A DNA stretch of 64,000 bases. It comes from Butyrivibrio proteoclasticus. GTDB taxonomy: Bacteria > Bacillota > Clostridia > Lachnospirales > Lachnospiraceae. Below, one piece after another: positions 1-6,809 of the stretch. Each line of letters opens with the position of its first letter. The first letter of the stretch is position 1. The notes under the pieces were generated by a model, which saw only the letters and a list, made by a program, of their open reading frames with translations, was not told the origin of the DNA and searched no databases. The translations under genes and the position numbers were made by a program. The stretch spans positions 1 to 64,000 of the forward strand of contig NZ_FOXO01000011.1 of assembly GCF_900115735.1 (NCBI RefSeq), read 5' to 3'.

Positions 1-205
1 CAAGCAACATATCCATATACATGGACTTGTTTCGAAATACGAGAGAAAACGCATACATCAAGATGTTTGAAGGAGATTCACCTTTCAGCTTTTTTACATT
101 AGATGATTTCAATATCGCAGAAACATGAAATTTATTGAAGAAAATCTTGATTGAATCTGTTATCTGCTTAGTATCGAGTTCATTCTGTGATATAATCTTA
201 GACAA
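1..205 (-). CDS. Transposase N-terminus (IS4-like DDE), cut by window edge
   Basis: An open frame of 68 codons starts at TTG (205-203) and runs off the left edge. A good ribosome binding site (AAGGAG on the minus strand, 215-220) lies 9 nt upstream of the TTG. The peptide begins LSKIISQNELDTKQITDSIK and continues with an FHVSAILKSSN stretch and an FRNKSMYMDMLL stretch. From memory this resembles the N-terminus of IS4-type DDE transposases common in Lachnospiraceae, in which a short helical region precedes the catalytic domain. The catalytic residues are outside the window, so the family is inferred and not proven. Its upstream side ends close to the stop of a short MerR gene, which suggests that the element's end lies between about 206 and 300. 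Confidence 0.6.
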   Translation of the reverse strand, partial: MSKIISQNELDTKQITDSIKIFFNKFHVSAILKSSNVKKLKGESPSNILMYAFSLVFRNKSMYMDMLL

Positions 206-290
206 GGCGTTGGTCTCCTTATGGTTAATTTTTGGTGGTACTTAAATTATACCAATTTTAGAGGCTTATCGCCTTTTTTGTTGCCAGTTT

Positions 291-626
291 TTATTGAATT
301 TTCAAGGTTCTAGAGCACTTTTTAATGTGCGAAGTTTCAGTAATCTGATTTTGAAAAAAAATCGAGTGTTCTTCAAGAGTTTTTATGATCTTGGGAGAGT
401 CGTATTCAAACATTACGTCTTTTGTATCGGAAAGAGAAAAACCTAAAGAACGATATTTTAATATGTCAACTATAGAACATACGTCCCAGTAACTATACTC
501 TCTGTATCCATTATTAGGATTGACTCTGGGATTAAGAAGCCCCTGGCGCTCATAGTGCCTTAGAGTTTCTCTGCCGAAATTAAATATCTGGCATATTTCT
601 TTTGTTGAGTATTTTGTTTCAATCAT
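291..626 (-). CDS. MerR-family regulator, probably C-terminally truncated
   Basis: The N-terminal half is a MerR winged helix: KYSTKEICQIFNFGRETLRH gives the helix-turn-helix, followed by YERQGLLNP and the NGYREYSYWDV wing. A coiled-coil start follows (SLSDTKDVMFEYDSPKIIKTL). The protein stops at about 111 residues with no effector domain. The ATG at 626 is preferred to a TTG at 632 because a GAGGAT motif lies about 6-7 nt upstream of it. An 8-base A run (353-361, plus strand) falls in the coiled coil, and a one-base shift there would also read as leucine-rich coil (FKIRLLKLRTLKSALEP). The transposase lies immediately downstream, so truncation by insertion or a frameshift is likely. It is divergent from the CheW pair and shares their 90-bp promoter region, but no role in their control is shown. 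Confidence 0.7.
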   Translation of the reverse strand: MIETKYSTKEICQIFNFGRETLRHYERQGLLNPRVNPNNGYREYSYWDVCSIVDILKYRSLGFSLSDTKDVMFEYDSPKIIKTLEEHSIFFQNQITETSHIKKCSRTLKIQ

Positions 627-650
627 AGGCAATCCTCGTAACTAACTGTA

Positions 651-679
651 TTGACTATACATATTTATGCATTTAATAT
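651..679 (+). promoter_or_regulatory. Sigma-A promoter for the CheW pair
   Basis: TTGACT (651-656) and TAATAT (674-679) are separated by exactly 17 bp and lie 38 nt before the first CheW start. The site sits in the divergent MerR/CheW intergenic region. Confidence 0.65.
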
Positions 680-716
680 ATTGGTTTTGGAGTAAGACAA
701 ATCGGGAGGTAATAAA

Positions 717-1145
717 ATGGAATTAAGTCAATGTGTTGCTGCAAAGCTGGAATCATCTCAGGCTTTAATAGCAGGAGTGAGAGATGAAAAGATAGCCATT
801 CCGCTTTCAGCAGTTTTATCAATAGAGAATGTAGCTGTTTCTGAGATCAAAAGCGTTAATTTTGAGGATGTTATTTATCTTAGAGGACAGGTTATTCCAT
901 TGATCTATATGGATAAATTGTTCGATTGTGAGGATTCGAATACAGAATCTTCAAATATAAATGTTGTTATCTGCATGTATAAAGATACTTATATTGGTCT
1001 TGTAGTTGATGAGCTTTTTGGACAGGATGATATCAACACAAAATCATTGGGAATACTGGACAATAATAACCGCTTTTTTAGTGGCGCGACAATTCTTGAT
1101 GATGCAGTAGCACTTATTCTTGATGTTGAGTCATTGATTGCATAA
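717..1145 (+). CDS. Stand-alone CheW-like protein resembling the CheA regulatory domain
   Basis: A 142-residue single-domain protein with the CheW/CheA-C fold pattern: an IPLSAVLSIENV strand pair, LRGQVIPLIYMDKLF, IGLVVDELFGQDDINTKSLG and a closing SGATILDDAVALILDVESLI. The last two stretches match the regulatory (P5) end of CheA kinases more closely than classical CheW. The frame has its own ribosome binding site (GGGAGG, about 703-708) and ATG, so it is not a decayed cheA end. It would couple receptor arrays to a kinase through CheW-type ring contacts, but no kinase or receptor is encoded here. The next gene, a second CheW, starts 11 nt downstream. Partners must be encoded elsewhere, and a non-chemotaxis scaffold role is possible. 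Confidence 0.75.
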   Translation: MELSQCVAAKLESSQALIAGVRDEKIAIPLSAVLSIENVAVSEIKSVNFEDVIYLRGQVIPLIYMDKLFDCEDSNTESSNINVVICMYKDTYIGLVVDELFGQDDINTKSLGILDNNNRFFSGATILDDAVALILDVESLIA

Positions 1146-1156
1146 GGAGGCTATAA

Positions 1157-1621
1157 ATGTCCGAGTTAACAAAATTTAATCGAAAAGAAGATGAGTCAAA
1201 ATATATCATCTTTAAAATAAATCAGGAGTTGTACGCTATCGATGTTCAAAGTGTAAATAACATCATTCAGATGCCTGCAATAACAAAAGTTCCAAGTTCA
1301 CCAAGGTATTTTAAAGGGATTATCAACCTTCGTGGCGAAATTATACCTGTTATGAGCCTTCGCCGTAGAATGAATTTTGAAGACGATTCTTTTACAAGTA
1401 ATTCACGTGTGATCATCTTAAATATTGGTGAAGGCAATCTGCTTGGAATAGTTGTTGATGAAGTAAGTGATGTAAGAAACATTCCTGGTAGCATGATTGA
1501 GCAGCCATCACCATTTCTAAAAAGCGAAGAGTCGGTTGTTCGCGGAGTTGGAAAGATTGATGATATGATAATATCAATTCTTTCAGTAGATTCAGTAGTT
1601 GGTCAGAGCGTTGCATCATAA
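1157..1621 (+). CDS. cheW: Chemotaxis adaptor CheW
   Basis: A 154-residue CheW with the typical order: KYIIFKINQELYAIDVQSVN, IIQMPAITKVPSSP, FKGIINLRGEIIPVMSLRRR, LGIVVDEVSDVRNIP and VVRGVGKIDDMIISILSVD. CheW links membrane chemoreceptors to the histidine kinase CheA. A strong ribosome binding site (AAGGAGG) overlaps the end of the preceding CheW-like gene and places the ATG at 1157, so the two are co-transcribed and probably made in fixed proportion. A strong bidirectional terminator follows at once. The lack of cheA, cheY or receptors next to it makes this an orphan adaptor pair. Confidence 0.88.
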   Translation: MSELTKFNRKEDESKYIIFKINQELYAIDVQSVNNIIQMPAITKVPSSPRYFKGIINLRGEIIPVMSLRRRMNFEDDSFTSNSRVIILNIGEGNLLGIVVDEVSDVRNIPGSMIEQPSPFLKSEESVVRGVGKIDDMIISILSVDSVVGQSVAS

Positions 1622-1637
1622 TAGTTTTGCTTTTGTT

Positions 1638-1680
1638 AAAACCTATACTGCCGTATTGGCAGTATAGGTTTTTATTTCTT
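1638..1680. terminator. Bidirectional rho-independent terminator
   Basis: A 15-bp stem (AAAACCTATACTGCC pairing with GGCAGTATAGGTTTT, loop GTATT) is followed by T-rich sequence on the plus strand and an A-rich mirror on the other side. It lies between the convergent CheW pair and the large minus-strand gene whose stop codon is at 1672-1674. Confidence 0.85.
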
Positions 1681-3786
1681 TAAATGTTCAATCTGGTTTG
1701 TGAGTTCTTCCGGAACGTCAATTCCATCTTTATTCAACTTGGCTATGATGTTCAGGATAGGCTTTGCTGCATTGTTTATACGAACAGAATAATGGTTGAA
1801 AAGTTCTTTGTACTGAGGATTGTCAGCGTTCTTTTCTCTGACTGCCTTAGCAAAAGGACAGAAGGTAAAAAGAATTTCTCTTGTAACTTTGTTCAGTCTT
1901 GGAGAACCGGCAGATTCAAACTTGATATATGAAAGATAATCTGCAATAAATACATTTTTATAATTATTACTGAATTTCTTTAAGTCAGTTCTTAATTTTT
2001 CTTTGTTTTCAGTTGAAAGAGCAGAATTCTTTTTATAAAACTGCAAATAATCACAGTACATTGATGTAAGAGAAGGGTCAGTAACATCGTTCCAGTGCAC
2101 TCCTTGCTCGGTCTTACACATTTCCCATCTGAACTCGCCAAATAGTTTTATCATAGTTTCTTCTGTATTTTCTGTATTAAATATAGAAACAAGCATTCTG
2201 GCCTTTGTTCGCCTGTTTTTGCCCTCGATTTCCTGCCAAAGACTGGCTCTGCTTCCAACGTTCGGCATCAATATCATGTATGGAGTTATATCATCATCAT
2301 AATAAACCTGAGGGATACCGATTTCTGTATTGGAGTACAGTGCCTGTCTGCAGAATACTCCATAGTCAATGCTGCGGATCATATCATAATATCCGTTTAC
2401 TTTGGCGGCTGTCTGATATGCCATATCAAGTGGTCTTAAGACATTTTGCTCATCAAAAACAGGAACGAAAGAAGAAATTCGTCCAAAGGTCATTCTGTTT
2501 CCAAGGGCAAAGAGATTGTGAATTTCGAAATCAAGTCTTTTCTGTGGGTTGTTTTGCATAGCTTCAAGCTGATCCTGACTGATAGCGCCTGTTGATCTTT
2601 GCTCTCTTAGATATGAAGGCCAATCCTGATCAAACTCATTTTTTGATGGTTCAACTTCTAACATAAATATTTTTTTGAGCCATTCATAAACAGTCAGTAC
2701 ATTACCGTTCTCATCAGGAACATAAGCCTTTGCCATGTTATGGAGAATACTTGTATTCTTTGCTCCTGCCAATTCTTCATCAACAAAACCGAACATAAAA
2801 AACATCTTAACTTCGATTGGGATGTTTTCATCAGTAAGGCTCCGTAAAAAAGCAGGTATGAACACTTCATAAAATGAAGTACTTATATTTCTCCTCAAAG
2901 CTCTTGCTTCATCAGAGGAATCATAGCGGTTATTATTTGATTTAAAAGCTGAAATCTGTTCTTCGAATTTAGTAGCAATTTCACCACTTACCCCTGAATA
3001 AACAAGGATGGTATTAAGAGCATTAACGATAGTCACACTACCTTCTGTACCTTCATTCTCAGACCTTTCCATATCTGCAAGCTTTAATTTTATTGCTTTT
3101 ATAGTGGAAGTAAATGATGAGGTTTTCTTTTTTAATACTTTTCGGTATTCATTAAGGAGAAGAACTTGATCTGATATAGTTTTATATATGGTATAGGTAG
3201 TCATGATCATTCCGGTTGCAAATTCTATGTTTAAGCCATAGAAAGTCTTCTTTAGAACAGCTTCGTTTTCCTTTAGACTGTTGCTAAAGTCGATTACCCA
3301 GTTAGGTATTTTTTCGGATTTTTCAGGAGGAATCAACTCATCAAGTTCTGGAAATGATTTTGCTATTTCGCCGACTTTTATGCAAAGACTTGGATAGTCG
3401 GCATAATCAGCCATAATCTGTTCATATTCCTGAAGCGCGTCATCATACTGTTTTTCATATACTGCGCAGGTTTTTGCAGCAATCTCAGATGACTGAGCGG
3501 CAAGAATAGGAGCAATTTTGGGATTTGATTTAATTATTTTGGGAAGATCATCTGGCGAATTAAAAGGATAGGAATAAACACTCGTTTCTTCAAGTGCTTC
3601 ATAATTATACGCGTAGGGATCGCCTGGATTTTCTACAATTCCGATAAAACCGCCAACATTACAATTGATAGAAGAGTACGCATTTGAAATTTGAATACTC
3701 CCTTTTATCACAACTTCAACACTTTCTACCTTGCCTTGTCCTGCTTTATGAAGAAACTGGCCTTTTTCAAGTTTTGTAATTCCCAT
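1672..3786 (-). CDS. Large protein with N-terminal cyclic-nucleotide-binding-like domain, unknown function
   Basis: A 704-residue protein I cannot assign. The start is the ATG at 3786, because GGAGG lies 5 nt upstream and is itself inside the longer frame. Residues 1 to about 100 read like a cNMP-binding or cupin jelly roll (VVIKGSIQISN, GGFIGIVENPG, YEALEETSVYSYPF), but I see no clear phosphate-binding cassette arginine. Residues about 110-250 are helical and Lys/Glu-rich, and the rest is a long soluble mixed region with no transmembrane segment or signal peptide. It has its own promoter and shares a terminator with the convergent cheW genes. The layout suggests a cytoplasmic sensor or scaffold. 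I believe similar proteins occur in Lachnospiraceae annotated only by the N-terminal domain, which is recollection and not a search result. Confidence 0.7.
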   Translation of the reverse strand: MGITKLEKGQFLHKAGQGKVESVEVVIKGSIQISNAYSSINCNVGGFIGIVENPGDPYAYNYEALEETSVYSYPFNSPDDLPKIIKSNPKIAPILAAQSSEIAAKTCAVYEKQYDDALQEYEQIMADYADYPSLCIKVGEIAKSFPELDELIPPEKSEKIPNWVIDFSNSLKENEAVLKKTFYGLNIEFATGMIMTTYTIYKTISDQVLLLNEYRKVLKKKTSSFTSTIKAIKLKLADMERSENEGTEGSVTIVNALNTILVYSGVSGEIATKFEEQISAFKSNNNRYDSSDEARALRRNISTSFYEVFIPAFLRSLTDENIPIEVKMFFMFGFVDEELAGAKNTSILHNMAKAYVPDENGNVLTVYEWLKKIFMLEVEPSKNEFDQDWPSYLREQRSTGAISQDQLEAMQNNPQKRLDFEIHNLFALGNRMTFGRISSFVPVFDEQNVLRPLDMAYQTAAKVNGYYDMIRSIDYGVFCRQALYSNTEIGIPQVYYDDDITPYMILMPNVGSRASLWQEIEGKNRRTKARMLVSIFNTENTEETMIKLFGEFRWEMCKTEQGVHWNDVTDPSLTSMYCDYLQFYKKNSALSTENKEKLRTDLKKFSNNYKNVFIADYLSYIKFESAGSPRLNKVTREILFTFCPFAKAVREKNADNPQYKELFNHYSVRINNAAKPILNIIAKLNKDGIDVPEELTNQIEHLKK

Positions 3787-3831
3787 GTATCCTCCAAAGA
3801 ACAATAAATAGTAAATTACGTATACAATATA

Positions 3832-3860
3832 ATGATATCACGACAACCATTTAACATCAA
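3832..3860 (-). promoter_or_regulatory. Predicted promoter for the large unknown protein
   Basis: On the minus strand TTGATG (3860-3855) and TATCAT (3837-3832) are 17 bp apart, about 46 nt before the ATG at 3786. The region is A/T-rich, so confidence is moderate. Confidence 0.45.
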
Positions 3861-3871
3861 TTAAAAGAAAA

Positions 3872-5107
3872 TTAAAGAATAACAGGCTTTAATCTATACT
3901 CGGATTTTATATTGTTCTGAGCAACCCGGTTATAAATTGTTGTGGCAGAAAGTGTCTCTTCAAAAAGTGCAAACTCCAGCGGAGACAGAAACTCTTTTGC
4001 ATCCTTTAGTCTATGTAAAATCGGTAGAGTTCCTTTTTTTTGGATCATAGACAAAAGGGCTGAAGATTCTTTTTGGCTACCAAGGATTCTTCCATAACAG
4101 GTAAAACCATCAAGCTTGTAGGAATCCATGTTTTCTTGCGTTATGTTCAAAAGAATATGTAAAAGACATCTGCTTATGCGGGTGTAAGTAAGATTCCTGG
4201 TTTTTAAGCTGTTGCAAAATGAATCAAAATTCGTGTAGCTTTCGAGAACGCCTAAAATGCGGTTTGAAAGATCATTGTTAACATCAAGATATTTTGTATA
4301 GCCGCTATTCTTATCTGAAATAAGTTTATAATAAAGAAAATCAGAAAAATCATTGGAATCGAGGTATTTACCTGCATATTCAGTGAAAAAAGCAGCTGAT
4401 GCAGACGGAAGTTGTGCTTTGATAAGGCTTTTTTCTGTTTCACTATTTGAAAAAATCATATTTCTAATGCCTTGTGCACTTGATATTTCTTCGATTCCTT
4501 CGGAATGATAATCTGCGCCTTCTCTTTTTATGGTAAACGGAGTTATTTTACTTTTAATTCGTCGAATAGCTTTTAAATATTCAACTGCCAGAATATTATT
4601 TGGGCTTTCAAGTATATCGACATATGCTGAAGATATATCTGATTTTTCAAGAGTAAAATAGTCATTTAAGGCTTTTTTTCTGGAAACAGGGTAGGAATCG
4701 CCCATTTTCAAATACTTGCCAAGGGCGTCCTTGTATGACTGTGGTTCATCAGATAGAATTTCTGCGATTGAATTCAAAGATTCAATATCTGGATTTTCAC
4801 TTCCAAAACAAAGATAGTCTACTACGCCGAGCCTATCAAGAAGTGAGATAGCGCCCGATGCAAAATACTCAGCGCTTCCAAGACTGTAATAAACAGGGAG
4901 TTCAAAAACAATATCGGCACCACAACTAAGAGCCATCCTGGCTCTATCGAATTTGCTGATGATTGCCGGAGCACCTCGTTCTACATAATCTCCGCTCATA
5001 ACAACTACACAGTAGTCAGCGTTTAATTTTTCTTTACATTTTTTAATGAGGTATTCATGACCTTTATGAAAAGGGTTGAATTCTGCGATAATCCCGATGG
5101 TTTTCAT
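3872..5107 (-). CDS. tmcAL: tRNA(Met) cytidine acetate ligase
   Basis: A 411-residue protein starting MKTIGIIAEFNPFHKGHEYL, with the HxGH nucleotidyl-transfer motif. The middle has CVVVMSGDYVERGAPAIISK, GADIVFELPVYYSLGSAEYF and LCFGSEN, and the C-terminal half is helical. This is the TmcAL family (formerly YlbM, DUF795), which activates acetate with ATP and acetylates the wobble cytidine of elongator tRNA-Met. An AGGA-type binding site precedes the ATG. It is divergent from ackA, which interconverts acetate and acetyl phosphate, so tRNA modification and acetate metabolism share a locus. A structured non-coding element separates them. Family assignment is firm; the reaction is taken from the characterised Bacillus enzyme. 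Confidence 0.9.
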   Translation of the reverse strand: MKTIGIIAEFNPFHKGHEYLIKKCKEKLNADYCVVVMSGDYVERGAPAIISKFDRARMALSCGADIVFELPVYYSLGSAEYFASGAISLLDRLGVVDYLCFGSENPDIESLNSIAEILSDEPQSYKDALGKYLKMGDSYPVSRKKALNDYFTLEKSDISSAYVDILESPNNILAVEYLKAIRRIKSKITPFTIKREGADYHSEGIEEISSAQGIRNMIFSNSETEKSLIKAQLPSASAAFFTEYAGKYLDSNDFSDFLYYKLISDKNSGYTKYLDVNNDLSNRILGVLESYTNFDSFCNSLKTRNLTYTRISRCLLHILLNITQENMDSYKLDGFTCYGRILGSQKESSALLSMIQKKGTLPILHRLKDAKEFLSPLEFALFEETLSATTIYNRVAQNNIKSEYRLKPVIL

Positions 5108-5150
5108 TGACGATATCCTGATAACAAAATTTTATATTGCGACAATAAAT

Positions 5151-5296
5151 GTTACTGTTCACTCGCATACAGCTCGCTCCAGTAACCACTTCGCGCATTC
5201 ATTCCAAATCGACTTCGTCGATTGAATGCGCTCACTCCCGTATCAAGTTCTCACGAAATGCGCAGCTTAGTGCGCATTTCTGTCTGAACAGTAACC
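5151..5296 (+). repeat. Structured intergenic element, copy A
   Basis: A nested fold fills most of the 353-bp tmcAL-ackA gap. An outer stem GTTACTGTTC (5151-5160) pairs perfectly with GAACAGTAAC (5286-5295). Hairpin H2 is GCGCATTCA (5193-5201) with TGAATGCGC (5223-5231), topped by ATCGAC-TTC-GTCGAT. Hairpin H3 is GAAATGCGCA (5255-5264) with TGCGCATTTC (5271-5280). A second CAGTAAC at 5180-5186 offers a competing partner for 5151-5157. The 17-nt tip (5206-5222) and the linker TTCTCACGAAAT (5249-5260) recur in inverted orientation at 57492-57613. It lies upstream of the predicted ackA promoter. Which strand is transcribed, if any, is unknown. Confidence 0.7.
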
Positions 5297-5328
5297 AATA
5301 AATTTCTAATTTTTGTACAGTTTTTTCC

Positions 5329-5357
5329 TTGTACAAGAATTATAATATAAGTATGAT
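5329..5357 (+). promoter_or_regulatory. Predicted ackA promoter
   Basis: TTGTAC (5329-5334) and TATGAT (5352-5357) are 17 bp apart, giving a leader of about 95 nt before ackA. A 15-bp direct repeat (ATTATAATATAAGTA at 5339-5353 and 5414-5428) covers part of this site and recurs nearer the gene. Confidence 0.5.
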
Positions 5358-5460
5358 ATACATGGAAGATTTTTTGATTCTGCTCAAAGAATAAAAATGA
5401 AACTGAAGTTACTATTATAATATAAGTAGATTTCAGAAATATTTTGAAAAGAGGTCAAAT

Positions 5461-6654
5461 ATGAAAGTTTTAGTTATTAACTGTGGAAGTTCATCACTTA
5501 AATTCCAGCTTATTGATTCAGACTCAGAAGCTGTAATCTGCAAAGGACTTTGCGAAAGAATCGGAATTGACGGAAGCCAGATAGTTTATACTCCTGCTGG
5601 CAAAGATAAGATTACAAAGGTTACTCCAATGCCTGATCATAACAGAGCAATTGAGCTTGTTATTGAGGCACTTACAAATAGTGAAAACGGTGTTGTTTCT
5701 CTTGATGAGATAGGAGCAGTTGGCCACCGTATCGTTCATGGTGGAGAAAAGTTCACTAAATCTGTTGTTATTGATGAAGAAGTTATTAAGGCAATTGAGG
5801 ATGTTTCTGATCTTGCACCTCTTCACAATCCAGCTAACCTTATTGGTATCAGAGCATGCCAGAAGGCAATGCCTAAAGTTCCAATGGTTGCAGTTTTTGA
5901 CACAGCATTTCATCAGACAATGCCTGAAGAAGCTTATCTTTATGGCCTTCCTTATTCATACTATGAGAAATATGGAATCAGAAGATATGGTTTCCATGGT
6001 ACAAGCCATTCATATGTAAGTAAGAGAGCTGCAGAAATCCTTGGAAAGGATGCAAAAGACCTTAAGCTTATTGTTTGTCACCTTGGAAATGGTGCTTCAA
6101 TTTCAGCTGTTGATGGTGGAAAATGTATTGATACATCTATGGGACTTACCCCACTTGAAGGACTTATCATGGGAACAAGAAGTGGTGATATAGATCCTTC
6201 AGTTGTTGAGTTTATCATGAAAAAAGAGAATTCTACAGTAGCTGATGTTACAAATCTTTTAAATAAAAAGTCAGGTGTATTCGGACTTTCAGATGAGCTT
6301 TCATCTGATTTTAGAGACCTTCAGAAAGGATATGAAGAAGGCCATGCGGGCGCTAAGAGAGCTGTTGATGCATTTGTTTACAGAGTTGTTAAGTACATCG
6401 GTGCTTACACAGCAGCTTTGGGAAGAGTAGATGCTATTTGTTTCACAGCAGGCGTGGGCGAGAACAGTGGATTCGTTCGTAACCTTATTTGCAAGAGACT
6501 CTCATTCCTTGGCGCAACTGTTGATGAAGAGGCTAACAAGGCTCATGGTGAGGACAAAGTCTTTTCAGGTGCTGACAGCAAAGTTAAGCTTCTTATTGTT
6601 CCTACAAATGAAGAACTTGCAATTGCGCGTGATACAGTAGCACTCTGCAAATAA
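5461..6654 (+). CDS. ackA: Acetate kinase
   Basis: A 397-residue ASKHA-fold kinase of the usual family length. It opens with MKVLVINCGSSSLKFQLI and carries VGHRIVHGGEKF, YGFHGTSHSYV, VCHLGNGASISAVDGG and the late GVGENSGFVRN motif. It makes ATP and acetate from acetyl phosphate and ADP, the main energy-yielding end step of acetate-producing fermenters. The start is set by AGAGGT 6-7 nt before the ATG. Phosphotransacetylase (pta), often next to it, is not in the window. It has its own promoter and a strong terminator, so it appears monocistronic. The divergent neighbour tmcAL uses acetate as substrate. Confidence 0.97.
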   Translation: MKVLVINCGSSSLKFQLIDSDSEAVICKGLCERIGIDGSQIVYTPAGKDKITKVTPMPDHNRAIELVIEALTNSENGVVSLDEIGAVGHRIVHGGEKFTKSVVIDEEVIKAIEDVSDLAPLHNPANLIGIRACQKAMPKVPMVAVFDTAFHQTMPEEAYLYGLPYSYYEKYGIRRYGFHGTSHSYVSKRAAEILGKDAKDLKLIVCHLGNGASISAVDGGKCIDTSMGLTPLEGLIMGTRSGDIDPSVVEFIMKKENSTVADVTNLLNKKSGVFGLSDELSSDFRDLQKGYEEGHAGAKRAVDAFVYRVVKYIGAYTAALGRVDAICFTAGVGENSGFVRNLICKRLSFLGATVDEEANKAHGEDKVFSGADSKVKLLIVPTNEELAIARDTVALCK

Positions 6655-6682
6655 TGAATTGATAATAAAGATGTAAATCCAA

Positions 6683-6716
6683 AAGAGGCGGTGATTTTTC
6701 ACTGCTTCTTTTTTTA
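6683..6716 (+). terminator. ackA terminator
   Basis: A 12-bp stem (AAGAGGCGGTGA with TCACTGCTTCTT, two G-U pairs) is followed by seven T, 28 nt after the ackA stop. Confidence 0.85.
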
Positions 6717-6775
6717 TACTAAATGTTAATCGTTAAACTAAATTTTCTTGATATTAAATAAACATAACAAAAAAC

Positions 6776-6804
6776 TTGAAAATACTGAAGTAAAACTGTA
6801 TGAT
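6776..6804 (+). promoter_or_regulatory. Predicted promoter of AraC-family gene
   Basis: TTGAAA (6776-6781) and TATGAT (6799-6804) are 17 bp apart. The ATG at 6810 would coincide with the expected transcription start. Confidence 0.5.
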
Positions 6805-6809
6805 ATACT

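Noticed and set aside
5151-5296. CRISPR-like repetition
   Set aside because: The inverted arms form nested hairpins, with no regular repeat-spacer pattern and no cas genes.
5339-5428. 15-bp direct repeat ATTATAATATAAGTA before ackA
   Set aside because: Made only of A/T-rich -10-like sequence; likely duplicate promoter elements or chance, so not listed as a separate repeat.
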